Of a stretch of DNA of 9,861 nt, positions 1 through 5,869 are shown in pieces. The notes beneath the pieces are model-generated. The model worked only from the letters and a program-made list of their open reading frames with translations. It was not told the DNA's origin and made no database searches. The position numbers and the translations under genes were made by a program. Location: NCBI GenBank assembly GCA_019245275.1, contig JAFARW010000033.1:1-9861 (forward strand), given 5' to 3'. Every line of letters starts with the position of its first letter. Position 1 is the stretch's first letter. The stretch comes from Vulcanimicrobiota bacterium. GTDB lineage: Bacteria > Vulcanimicrobiota > Vulcanimicrobiia > Vulcanimicrobiales > Vulcanimicrobiaceae.

Positions 1-879
1 CACGCGCAAGTCGTAGTAGTAAAGCACGATGATCAGCAAGCTGAAACCAAATTGCACGACGGATGTTACGCCAATCAGGATCATCAACGGAATGCCGCTA
101 TGCAACAGAAAGAGCAAGCCGAATCCCGCGGCATAGGCGACGGCTGAAAAGCCAAATGCCACCGCAAAATAGAGGAGGCCGACGACAAGCGATCGCCACA
201 CTACCGCGCGATTGATCGCTCGTTCCAAGCCGGCAGCGAAAGCGCGAAGAGCGTTCACAGGCTCGACGATCAAGGTCGCAAACCCGACGCCCCCGGCGAT
301 TACCGCGATCACCAAGATCACAAGCCACGCGAGCAAGAAGATGCCACCGAAGATGATGCCGAGTGCGATCGAGCGCACGACCAGAAACGCGAACAGTCCA
401 AAAAGCACCAGAGCGAGATAGCCGGCGACGAACACTACCCCCAACAAGACGGCCCAGAGCACTCCGAAAAGCAGCACGTTGCCCCAGCGCTGCAGCGCAA
501 GCTGCAGCGATTCCCGAAAGGAAGTGGATTCGCCGGTGACGAGACGCGAGGCGGCGTGCGCCAATGCGGCCGCAGCGAGCGGTGCGGCGACAACCCACAC
601 GATGATCTCGAGCAAGCTGATCGCGTTCATGCGGGCGATCATGGCCGTATTGGCCGGAACGTTCGGTGCTTTGCCGCCCGATGTCAGGATGCGATTCATC
701 AACTGCAGGTACTGCAACCAAAAGTCACCCATGAACGACTGGACCAGCGTTAGCGGCAGGTAGACGATCGCTCCGAGTCCGCACAAGAGCCAAAAGTTGC
801 GGACGAACAGCGTTACGGCACGATCGAGCAACTCGCCGAATGAGAGCGGTCTCAAAATGGCGGGAATTTCAGATGCCAT
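1..879 (-). CDS. Polytopic integral membrane protein, C-terminus cut by window edge
   Basis: The reading frame is open from the ATG at 879 to the window edge, giving 293 codons with no stop, so the C-terminus lies outside. The protein is very hydrophobic. It starts with an amphipathic segment (residues 8-30, ILRPLSFGELLDRA), followed by membrane segments at roughly 30-50, 88-112, 134-166, 170-205, 230-257 and 262-287. The visible end is YYYDLRV. The opening LRPLSFGELLDRA plus a YYDLRV end resembles the glycerophosphoryl diester phosphodiesterase membrane-domain family (PF10110-like), whose catalytic domain is often absent. That assignment is from memory of the family and is moderate; no enzyme function is claimed. 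It diverges from the MOSC gene across 58 bp. No good ribosome-binding site precedes 879; a strong one lies further up, before a short out-of-frame ORF (852-908). Confidence 0.8.
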   Translation of the reverse strand, partial: MASEIPAILRPLSFGELLDRAVTLFVRNFWLLCGLGAIVYLPLTLVQSFMGDFWLQYLQLMNRILTSGGKAPNVPANTAMIARMNAISLLEIIVWVVAAPLAAAALAHAASRLVTGESTSFRESLQLALQRWGNVLLFGVLWAVLLGVVFVAGYLALVLFGLFAFLVVRSIALGIIFGGIFLLAWLVILVIAVIAGGVGFATLIVEPVNALRAFAAGLERAINRAVVWRSLVVGLLYFAVAFGFSAVAYAAGFGLLFLLHSGIPLMILIGVTSVVQFGFSLLIIVLYYYDLRV

Positions 880-908
880 CGACGAGGCGCGCTTTCTTGA
901 GGGTCCAT
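852..908 (-). other. Possible upstream ORF overlapping the membrane-protein start
   Basis: AAGGAG (913-918, minus strand) lies 4 nt before an ATG at 908. This opens an 18-codon ORF that runs past the 879 start codon in another frame and stops with TGA at 852-854. The membrane-protein start itself has no convincing Shine-Dalgarno sequence, so ribosomes may reach it by coupling to this leader peptide. A single-base sequencing error or frameshift joining the two frames is the main alternative. Confidence 0.3.
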
Positions 909-927
909 CGAGCTCCTTGACTAACCT

Positions 928-932
928 GGAAG
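928..932 (+). promoter_or_regulatory. Ribosome-binding site fixing the MOSC gene start
   Basis: GGAAG lies 5 nt before the ATG at 938. The open frame continues upstream to an ATG at 797, but that would overlap the divergent membrane-protein gene and add residues unlike any MOSC N-terminus, so 938 is preferred. Confidence 0.6.
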
Positions 933-937
933 TGACG

Positions 938-1570
938 ATGCCAATCATTGGGACGCTGCGCTCGATCTGGCGTTATCCAATCAAGAGTCTGGCCGCTGTC
1001 GAGTTACGCGACGTGCAGCTGAACGAAGACGGCATTCCCGGCGATCGCGCACAAGCGCTGATCGTTCGAGAAGGTCATGCCCGCCTCAACAAGCCCTATC
1101 GCGGTAAAGAGCACAACCTGCTTCACACGACCGCTGCGATCGAGCGGGCGCAGTCGTTTGCGGCGCAAGCCGGAGTCATAGTCGAGCCGCAGTCCAATCA
1201 ACCCCACTACTTCGATTGCGCCTCGATTTCGCTGATCGTCGATCGCTGGCTCGAGGAGGCATCGGATTTGGTCGGTTATCGGCTCGAGCCGCTTCGCTTT
1301 CGCCCGAATCTGTTCGCCAACGCAGCAGTCGAATTCAACGAAGCGGAAGGTGATCTAGTCGGCGCGACACTCAGAATCGGAACCGTCGAGCTGCGCGTTC
1401 GTAAGCCGATCGAGCGCTGCGTGACGCCGACCTACGACCTGACGACCGGAAGATCTGATCCGAACATCTTACGCGCGATCACGCAGCATCGCGATACCTG
1501 CTTGGGAATCTACTGTGACGTCGCTAAGCCGGGTGGCCTCAGCATCGGAGATCAGATTACGCGTCAGTAG
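938..1570 (+). CDS. MOSC-domain protein with MOSC N-terminal beta-barrel (YcbX/mARC-like)
   Basis: The product is 210 aa. It opens with GTLRSIWRYPIKSLAA, the typical MOSC_N beta-barrel start (about residues 1-85), and continues into a MOSC domain (about 95-208). The stretch IERCVTPTYDLTTG holds Cys161. It aligns with the conserved MOSC cysteine that ligates the molybdenum in mARC/YcbX-type reductases and in the MOCO sulfurase C-terminal domain; the RFRPNLF segment at 120-126 is also characteristic. The protein probably binds sulfurated molybdenum cofactor and reduces N-hydroxylated compounds or carries sulfur. Its substrate cannot be read from the sequence. YcbX has a ferredoxin domain at the C-terminus; none is present here, so electrons would come from a separate partner. 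The stop codon overlaps the 3' end of the convergent secreted-protein gene by 7 bp. Confidence 0.88.
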   Translation: MPIIGTLRSIWRYPIKSLAAVELRDVQLNEDGIPGDRAQALIVREGHARLNKPYRGKEHNLLHTTAAIERAQSFAAQAGVIVEPQSNQPHYFDCASISLIVDRWLEEASDLVGYRLEPLRFRPNLFANAAVEFNEAEGDLVGATLRIGTVELRVRKPIERCVTPTYDLTTGRSDPNILRAITQHRDTCLGIYCDVAKPGGLSIGDQITRQ

Positions 1571-2004
1571 AGTGCGACGGCAGTTCGCGCATACTGCACG
1601 CCGTCGAAGACATCGCCCATAAAGACACTATCCCAGAACCGTAACGTCGGTTTGCGCACTTGCTGCGGCAGACGAAAACGTGGGTGCACCCATGCCTTTG
1701 AGCCGGCCGCCAGTTTCAAAGTGCCGCGCGAGATCGGATGATACTTGTGTCCGTGCTCGTCGACAACGTATGCGATCGCATCTTGCCACAAATACGGCAC
1801 CCGCTTCGCACGGTTTTCAACGCGTAGGGTCACCTCGTACATCTCGCTGGATTTCTCAGCGTGCGCTGCAACGCGCTCGACCGTGTAGGTGAAATCGTCG
1901 TGCACGATCGTCGTCCCCGGACGGACCGTGCCGACGCCGGCGGATGCGTACGCAGATGCGCAGAGCAGCACAACGCATAGCGCAAAGCCGACCCAGCGCC
2001 ACAT
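1564..2004 (-). CDS. Secreted DUF4352-like (telokin-like) protein
   Basis: The product is 146 aa with a clear Sec-type signal (WRWVGFALCVVLLCASAYASA, cleavage near residue 22). No lipobox cysteine is evident at the cleavage point, so it is probably periplasmic or released rather than a lipoprotein. The mature part reads as one beta-sandwich: FTYTVERV, then YEVTLRVENRAKRVPYLW, AIAYVVDEHGHKYHP, LAAGSKAWVHPRFRLP and a final strand pair. This pattern (activity strand, 'vNrakr', 'DehGhkY', an 'aaGs' turn) matches DUF4352/telokin-like domains, whose biochemical role is not established. It is the last gene of a three-gene operon, 3 nt after the regulator stop, with GGAG (2011-2014) 6 nt before its ATG. 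Its end overlaps the convergent MOSC stop by 7 bp. Confidence 0.8.
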   Translation of the reverse strand: MWRWVGFALCVVLLCASAYASAGVGTVRPGTTIVHDDFTYTVERVAAHAEKSSEMYEVTLRVENRAKRVPYLWQDAIAYVVDEHGHKYHPISRGTLKLAAGSKAWVHPRFRLPQQVRKPTLRFWDSVFMGDVFDGVQYARTAVALY

Positions 2005-2007
2005 TTC

Positions 2008-2361
2008 TTACTCCGGAAGCAGGCGCGCCGGACGCGCAGCTGGTCGCTCGCCGTCCGCTACTGCCTGCACGCGCCGAACGATTTCCTCAAGCGCGTCGAT
2101 GTACGCTAGAAAACGATCGCGGCCACGCTCGGTAATCCGCACGACCGTCTGTGGCCGGCCTTGACCCGTTTTGCGCGACATCTCAATAATTCCGAGTTCG
2201 GATAGCGCATGCAAGTGGCGGTTGAGGTTGCCGTCGGTGAGTTCGCAGGCCGATTGCAACTGGCGAAATGAGAGGCCGGCATCCTCAGCGACCAGCGCGC
2301 TGCAGATCGCGAGACGGCCGCGTTCGTGGAAGATTTTTTCCAGATTAGCGAACGCGTTCAC
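2008..2361 (-). CDS. Small winged-helix transcriptional regulator (HTH_34/ArsR-like)
   Basis: The product is about 117 aa, nearly all one winged-helix domain. LEKIFHERGRLAICSAL is the first helix, LSFRQLQSACEL the second, and TDGNLNRHLHALSELGIIEM the recognition helix. The wing is KTGQGRPQTVVRITERGRDRF, followed by a C-terminal helix that may dimerise. 'TDGNLxxHLxxL..G' and 'GRPxTxxxxTexGRxxF' are hallmarks of the HTH_34 (PF13601) group; no metal-binding cysteine pair is visible. The chosen start is GTG at 2361; a TTG at 2379 would add six residues (starting LLFWWL, less likely in a soluble protein). Either start lies inside the 3' end of the upstream membrane-protein gene, so translation is probably coupled. 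Regulators of this type commonly control their own operon, and the palindrome at 2949-2965 is the obvious target. Confidence 0.85.
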   Translation of the reverse strand: MNAFANLEKIFHERGRLAICSALVAEDAGLSFRQLQSACELTDGNLNRHLHALSELGIIEMSRKTGQGRPQTVVRITERGRDRFLAYIDALEEIVRRVQAVADGERPAARPARLLPE

Positions 2362-2944
2362 GAGCCACCAAAACAGCAATCATCAGTTGCGCGATCCCGA
2401 ATCCGACCGCCGGAATCCACCACTGAAGACTCAGCGATGGCGGCGCAAACAACAACGCGGCGCCGATCGCAACGAACGCACCCGCGATTGGAAGAACCGC
2501 GCGCGGAACGGTCAAGCGCGATGCAAAGAGACCAACGCCATAGCACCCAAACCAGACGCCCGGCAGCAAACTAAACTCCTGAACGCGCAAAACCCCAAAT
2601 GAAAGCGCCGCACCCAAGATGACGGCCGGCAGGATCGACAAGCCGACGGTGCGCGTCTGCCATCTTTCACGCGCCGAGGCGTCGTTGACGAACCACTGCG
2701 CGATTGCACCGTAGTTGACGGCGACCGAGGCAGCGCAGCAGACAAACCAGATTGCAAAGTAGACGCGGCCATCATGCGCGTTTGCCGGAGTCCCGATCAG
2801 CAAGGCCTGAACAGCCCCCGCGACGACCGCGAAGAGACCGCTGATCGCGGCCGCGAGGGCAGAGTAGCCGCGAAAGCGTTGCGCCACGGCGAGCCGCTCG
2901 CGGACCTCGGCGATGTCTGCCAGCGCTCGTTCGAGCTCAGTCAC
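2345..2944 (-). CDS. Six-helix membrane protein, first gene of a regulator-containing operon
   Basis: The product is 199 aa. A charged, helix-forming N-terminus (residues 1-24, ELERALADIAEVRERLAVAQ, coiled-coil-like) precedes about six membrane helices at 28-50, 61-84, 99-119, 126-142, 149-168 and 174-193. A basic tail (ARERVR) follows. No catalytic, transport or nucleotide-binding motif is recognisable, so it is an uncharacterised membrane protein. The start is GTG at 2944, with no Shine-Dalgarno sequence but a -10-like GATACA about 9-14 nt upstream, consistent with a leaderless message. The regulator gene overlaps its 3' end by 17-35 bp depending on the regulator's start. The most economical reading is a membrane protein whose level is set by the co-transcribed winged-helix regulator; a cytosolic N-terminus engaging that regulator is possible but unproven. 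Confidence 0.8.
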   Translation of the reverse strand: MTELERALADIAEVRERLAVAQRFRGYSALAAAISGLFAVVAGAVQALLIGTPANAHDGRVYFAIWFVCCAASVAVNYGAIAQWFVNDASARERWQTRTVGLSILPAVILGAALSFGVLRVQEFSLLPGVWFGCYGVGLFASRLTVPRAVLPIAGAFVAIGAALLFAPPSLSLQWWIPAVGFGIAQLMIAVLVARERVR

Positions 2945-2948
2945 GGTA

Positions 2949-2965
2949 ACTTTGTATCACAAAGT
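2949..2965. promoter_or_regulatory. Perfect 17-bp palindromic operator before the membrane-protein/regulator operon
   Basis: ACTTTGT ATC ACAAAGT has 7-bp perfect arms and a 3-bp spacer. It ends 4 bp before the GTG start at 2944 and contains the -10-like GATACA on the minus strand (2953-2958). A bound dimer would block RNA polymerase directly. The size and dyad symmetry suit a dimeric winged-helix protein, and the operon's second gene encodes one. The DNA contact is inferred, not shown. Confidence 0.65.
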
Positions 2966-2982
2966 CTGGGGCTCGTCGAGGG

Positions 2983-3150
2983 TTAGGAACCTCTGATTGA
3001 GTCTCCGTGGTTCAGCCGCGTGTCGATTTTTGTTGAGTTCAAGGCCCGAGGACGGACGCAATGCAGCGCATTGTGGCCGCCGCAGGAACGCTGAAATCAG
3101 CAAAAAGCGGCCGCGGATGAGCCGCGCGGGACTCAATCAGAGGTTCCTTA
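2983..3150. mobile_element. MITE-like long palindromic element with TTA direct repeats
   Basis: GGAACCTCTGATTGAGTC (2986-3003) is repeated in perfect inverted orientation at 3130-3147. TTA flanks both outer ends (2983-2985 and 3148-3150) and looks like a target-site duplication; it extends to TTAG if the terminal G is counted. Inward of the perfect repeats the arms keep pairing imperfectly, sharing CCGCG, TTTTTG and TGA-TTCA blocks. They close on a central hairpin CAATGC-AGC-GCATTG (3059-3073). Several arm differences are T opposite G, which still pair as G-U in plus-strand RNA. There is no internal ORF of note. TIR ends with a short T/A-rich duplication recall non-autonomous IS5-family derivatives; an IS-independent intergenic palindromic repeat is the alternative. 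It fills the recR-to-next-gene spacer and could act as an RNA hairpin or terminator, though no T-run follows. Confidence 0.65.
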
Positions 3151-3804
3151 GAGAGCCCGCCGACCCTCAAGCGCCTTGGTCAGCGTCACCTCGTCAGCGT
3201 AGTCCAAATCGCCGCCGATCGGCAGGCCGTAGGCGAGCCGCGTCACGCTGACGCCAAGGGGCGCAAGCAGCCGCGCTAAGTAAATCGCCGTCGCCTCCCC
3301 TTCCGCATTTGGATTCGTAGCCAGGATAATTTCGTGCGGTTGCTCCGCGCCGATGCGCTCGACGAGTTCCTTGACATGCAACTGAGCCGGTCCGACGCCG
3401 TCCATCGGCGAGATTAAACCGCCGAGGACGTGGTAGCGACCCGAGTATGCGGAGGTCCGTTCCAACGCGAAGATGTCCTTCGCTTCGGCGACAACGCAGA
3501 TCACTTGCGAATCCCGTCGCGGATCCGTACAGAACGGACACGGGTCCTCTTCGGTAATTGAAAAGCAGCGCGAGCAGATCCGAACGCGATCTTTAATAGC
3601 TACGATTGCATCGGCAAGCGCTTGCGCTTCGGCTCGCGGACGGTTCAGCAGATAAAAGACGAGCCGCGCCGCAGTCTTCGGGCCAACAGTCGGAAGTTTG
3701 CTGAACTCATTGATCAGCGATAAGACCGGTCCGGCAATCGAACCGGCACGTCGCTTCGGTTCGTCGCTTTGCGCCGTGTGCGATTCGCTGCTGGCCGTGC
3801 TCAC
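3148..3804 (-). CDS. recR: Recombination mediator protein RecR
   Basis: RecR acts in the RecFOR pathway, helping load RecA onto gapped single-stranded DNA. The 218-aa product has every family landmark in order. A helix-hairpin-helix lies at about 30-53 (LINEFSKLPTVGPKTAARL). A four-cysteine zinc site is at Cys77, Cys80, Cys89 and Cys92 (RICSRC...PCPFC). A Toprim domain begins at VICVVAEAKDI (101-111) and includes YHVLGGLISPMDGVGP. The C-terminal region ends LAYGLPIGGDLDYADEVTLTKAL. It is about 20 residues longer than usual at the N-terminus, with a hydrophilic, probably disordered start. The GTG start at 3804 overlaps the ybaB stop as GTGA (4 bp), a classic translational coupling that supports this start despite no visible Shine-Dalgarno sequence. 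The TAA stop (3148-3150) is also the right-hand direct repeat of the palindromic element. Confidence 0.97.
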   Translation of the reverse strand: MSTASSESHTAQSDEPKRRAGSIAGPVLSLINEFSKLPTVGPKTAARLVFYLLNRPRAEAQALADAIVAIKDRVRICSRCFSITEEDPCPFCTDPRRDSQVICVVAEAKDIFALERTSAYSGRYHVLGGLISPMDGVGPAQLHVKELVERIGAEQPHEIILATNPNAEGEATAIYLARLLAPLGVSVTRLAYGLPIGGDLDYADEVTLTKALEGRRAL

Positions 3805-4109
3805 GAAAGGCCGGGAATGGTTAGGCCGCCGGTCAGTGAACCCATGCGCGCTTCCGAGGCGGCGCGCGCCTTCTGCAACGCGTCGTTGAATGCGACGACG
3901 ATCAAATCTTCGAGCGTTTCAACATCTTGCGGGTCGACCGTGCCCTTTGAGACGGTCACCCGCTTCACGCGGTAGTCGGCGGTCATCTCGACCGTCACGG
4001 CGTTGCCCGCCGCCACTCCGGTTACGATCGTGTTCGCCAGATCTTCCTGCGCCTTGCTCATCTCTTGCTGCATCTTGCGCATTTGCTGCATAAGCCGCGC
4101 TTGATTCAT
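3801..4109 (-). CDS. ybaB: YbaB/EbfC nucleoid-associated protein
   Basis: The product is 102 aa, the normal size for the family. A long N-terminal helix rich in Met, Gln and Lys (RLMQQMRKMQQEMSKAQEDL, residues 5-24) precedes a small beta-sheet with NAVTVEMTADYRVKRVTVS. After it come DVETLEDLIVVAFNDALQKA, the second conserved helix, and a glycine-rich tail (GGLTIPGLS). YbaB/EbfC forms tweezer-like dimers that bind DNA and coat the nucleoid. The ATG lies 3 nt after the dnaX stop and the TGA overlaps the recR GTG, so the three genes form one tightly coupled unit in the widespread dnaX-ybaB-recR order. Confidence 0.96.
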   Translation of the reverse strand: MNQARLMQQMRKMQQEMSKAQEDLANTIVTGVAAGNAVTVEMTADYRVKRVTVSKGTVDPQDVETLEDLIVVAFNDALQKARAASEARMGSLTGGLTIPGLS

Positions 4110-4112
4110 CGG

Positions 4113-5693
4113 TCAGCGGATCCGTTCGCTTGCGTATTGCAGCAGATCGACGGGATCATCCGCCGCGCTCGCATCCGAAACTTCTGTCTCGACGCTTGGG
4201 CCGCGGCTCTTCCGACGTCCGGCGATGTTTACGCGCATCGGCGCGCCGAGAACGTCTGCAAGCGCCTCCTCGATCAGCGTTTTGCGATCGCGTAGAATGT
4301 CGGCTTCATAGTCTTGGGTAAGCCGGATGGTGAGCGTACCGTCATCGAGCGCCTCCAGAACGGCGTGTGAAAGCGGCGCCGCAAGCGGCTGATCCTCGGC
4401 CTCAATTCGCGTGCGAACTGCGTTCCAACTCGACTTCACTTTCTGCAACGACGCGGGCGAATTGCGCAAGGCTTCTTTTGTGATTGCCGGCGGTTCAGAC
4501 TTTTTTGCGGGTGCGCTTTTTGGGAGTTCCAATGGGCGGTCCGGCGACGGCGGACTTGGCGATTTTCTTTCCTCGAGTGCGCTCACGCGCGCCGCCAGCG
4601 CGTCGAGCGTCGAGTCCTCACCGATCAGGATAAAGCGCAACAAGGCGCTCTCGAGCTCGAGCCGCGGGTGTCCTGAAGCGCGCGCGGTCGCGAGCGCTTC
4701 GGCTAAAAGACGTACGGCCCGGATCACCTGCGCTTGAGTCGTCTTGCCGGCGCGGCGCACGGCGGCCTGGAGATCCTCCGCCGGCACATCCTGCGCCAAG
4801 AGATCTGGGTCGATGCGCGCCACGAGCATGTTGCGAAGTTCAGCGATTAGCGTGCGCATCAAGACCTGCAGATCGGCGCCGCCGTCACTTGCTTCGTCGA
4901 TCGTCTTCAGTACGGCACTTGCATCGCGCGCCATTACCTGATCCAAAATTTGCGTGGCGTACGTGCGGCCGGTAGCGCCGAACGCTACATCGATCGTTTC
5001 AGCCGTCACCTGACCTTGTGCAAATGCAGCTGCCTGCTCGAGCATCGTCAGCGCGTCGCGCAAGCCGCCGTCGGCGCGATACGCAATTGCTGCAAGCGCG
5101 TCATTATCGATCGTGATCTTCTCGCCGGCCGCGATTTGGCGCATGCGCTCCATCATTACTGGGACTGAGATCCGCCGGAACGTGTAGCGCTGGCAGCGCG
5201 AGAGGATCGTCGGCGGGAGCTTCTCCGGCTCGGTAGTCGCGAGGATGAATACCGCATGCTCCGGCGGCTCCTCAAGCGTCTTCAAGAATGCGTTGGCGCC
5301 TTCTTTGGTCAGCATGTGCGCTTCATCGATGATATACACTTTCTTGCGCATCATCGTCGGTGCAAACTGAACCGCTTCGCGCAAGTCGCGGATCTGATCG
5401 ATACCGCGATTGCTCGCGGCGTCCAATTCGATGACGTCCATTGCGGTTCCGTTCAAGATTGCAAGACAGTTCTCGCACGTGTTGTCAGGGGTCGCGGTTA
5501 CGCCTTTTTGGCAGTTGAAGCACCGAGCCAAGATTTTCGCGGCAGACGTCTTGCCCGAGCCGCGCGGACCCGAAAAAAGGTAGGCGTGAGCCAGCCGCCC
5601 AGTCTCGAGCGCGCTGGTTAGCGTGTGCACGACGGCGTCTTGGCCGACGAGCTCGCTAAATGTCTTTGGCCGCCAGGTGCGATAGAGGGACAT
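4113..5693 (-). CDS. dnaX: DNA polymerase III subunit tau/gamma (clamp loader ATPase)
   Basis: The full-length (tau) product is 526 aa from the ATG at 5693 (MSLYRTWRPKTFSELVGQ, the canonical DnaX opening). A TTG at 5714 would add seven atypical residues. Landmarks: Walker A GPRGSGKT (42-49), a zinc-module region at 58-76, Walker B VYIIDEAHML (119-128), sensor 1 ATTEP (152-156), and the SRC motif (165-167) carrying the arginine finger. A helical collar domain runs to about residue 360. A Pro/Ser/Lys linker (376-402) leads to a C-terminal domain (about 405-495) expected to contact the polymerase. It loads the beta clamp and ties the polymerases together. The zinc module keeps Cys61, Cys73 and Cys76, but Asp70 replaces the usual cysteine; Cys58 may substitute. 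The linker holds an in-frame A AAA AAG slippery site, so a shorter gamma form is probably also made. Confidence 0.97.
   Translation of the reverse strand: MSLYRTWRPKTFSELVGQDAVVHTLTSALETGRLAHAYLFSGPRGSGKTSAAKILARCFNCQKGVTATPDNTCENCLAILNGTAMDVIELDAASNRGIDQIRDLREAVQFAPTMMRKKVYIIDEAHMLTKEGANAFLKTLEEPPEHAVFILATTEPEKLPPTILSRCQRYTFRRISVPVMMERMRQIAAGEKITIDNDALAAIAYRADGGLRDALTMLEQAAAFAQGQVTAETIDVAFGATGRTYATQILDQVMARDASAVLKTIDEASDGGADLQVLMRTLIAELRNMLVARIDPDLLAQDVPAEDLQAAVRRAGKTTQAQVIRAVRLLAEALATARASGHPRLELESALLRFILIGEDSTLDALAARVSALEERKSPSPPSPDRPLELPKSAPAKKSEPPAITKEALRNSPASLQKVKSSWNAVRTRIEAEDQPLAAPLSHAVLEALDDGTLTIRLTQDYEADILRDRKTLIEEALADVLGAPMRVNIAGRRKSRGPSVETEVSDASAADDPVDLLQYASERIR
4495..4524 (-). promoter_or_regulatory. 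dnaX: Programmed -1 ribosomal frameshift site in dnaX
   Basis: On the coding strand codons 396-398 read GCA AAA AAG, so the heptamer A AAA AAG (4506 to 4500) is in the X XXY YYZ phase. After a -1 slip the frame reads AAA AAA GTC TGA, stopping at 4497-4495. The bases around it closely resemble the E. coli dnaX signal (GCA AAA AAG AGT GAA CCG there, GCA AAA AAG TCT GAA CCG here). A weaker candidate, C CCA AAA (4524 to 4518), is also in phase and leads to the same stop. The shift would end the protein at 399 residues, just after the ATPase and collar domains, as expected for gamma. I see no strong downstream pseudoknot, only a weak possible GGCAAT/ATTCGCC pairing. Confidence 0.75.
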
Positions 5694-5869
5694 CGTTTTT
5701 AGTTCAACCCTCAAAGTTGCTTAGAATCTTCACGGCCCCTTGTGGAAGGTGCAACCGGGCGGTTTCTCCACACGTTTATGAGAGTGGAGCGCGGGTATAA
5801 CCCTGAAGAGTTGCGCTTCTCTTATCAAACACAGAAGCGGCTCATGAACAGCGCTTATAGTTAAGCGGG
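5694..5869. promoter_or_regulatory. Divergent dnaX/recQ control region with stacked small hairpins
   Basis: No RNA gene was recognised; the conserved SRP RNA core (GGAAGG...AGCAGCC), often near dnaX, is absent. Dyads seen: TGTGGA (5741-5746) with TCCACA (5767-5772), enclosing AACC-GGGC-GGTT (5753-5764); CTCCAC (5766-5771) with GTGGAG (5784-5789), which competes with the first; GGGT-ATA-ACCC (5793-5803); and CGCTTCT (5814-5820) with AGAAGCG (5833-5839). On the minus strand TTGCAC (5754 to 5749) lies 17 bp before GAAGAT, a weak dnaX promoter candidate. TATAAC (5796-5801) is a good plus-strand -10 without a clear -35. The region may be a structured leader or a set of operators. Confidence 0.4.
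5856..5861 (+). promoter_or_regulatory. Possible -10 box for a leaderless recQ transcript
   Basis: TATAGT ends 8 bp before the recQ ATG (5870), putting the expected transcription start on or next to the start codon. No -35 match lies 17 bp upstream and no convincing Shine-Dalgarno sequence precedes the ATG; both fit a leaderless message. TATAAC at 5796-5801 is the competing promoter and would give a hairpin-containing leader. Confidence 0.35.

Noticed and set aside
98..721. A 207-codon Arg/Ser-rich open frame on the minus strand
   Set aside because: It lies in another frame of the membrane-protein gene (1-879), whose hydrophobic helical product is far more credible. The Arg-rich, low-complexity composition is typical of an out-of-frame reading of GC-rich DNA.
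797..937. Upstream extension of the MOSC gene to an ATG at 797
   Set aside because: It would overlap the divergent membrane-protein gene by about 80 bp, adds 47 residues unlike the family, and the 938 ATG has a good ribosome-binding site.
2983..3150. The palindromic element as a simple rho-independent terminator for recR
   Set aside because: At over 160 bp with perfect 18-bp ends and flanking direct repeats it is much larger than a terminator, and no T-run follows on the minus strand.
5694..5714. TTG start seven codons upstream of the dnaX ATG
   Set aside because: DnaX proteins typically begin directly with the MSLYRTWRP-like segment, and no ribosome-binding site precedes the TTG.
5730..5810. 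Possible SRP RNA (ffs) beside dnaX
   Set aside because: A GGAAGG stretch and paired arms raised the idea, but the conserved core with its AGCAGCC strand is not present on either strand.
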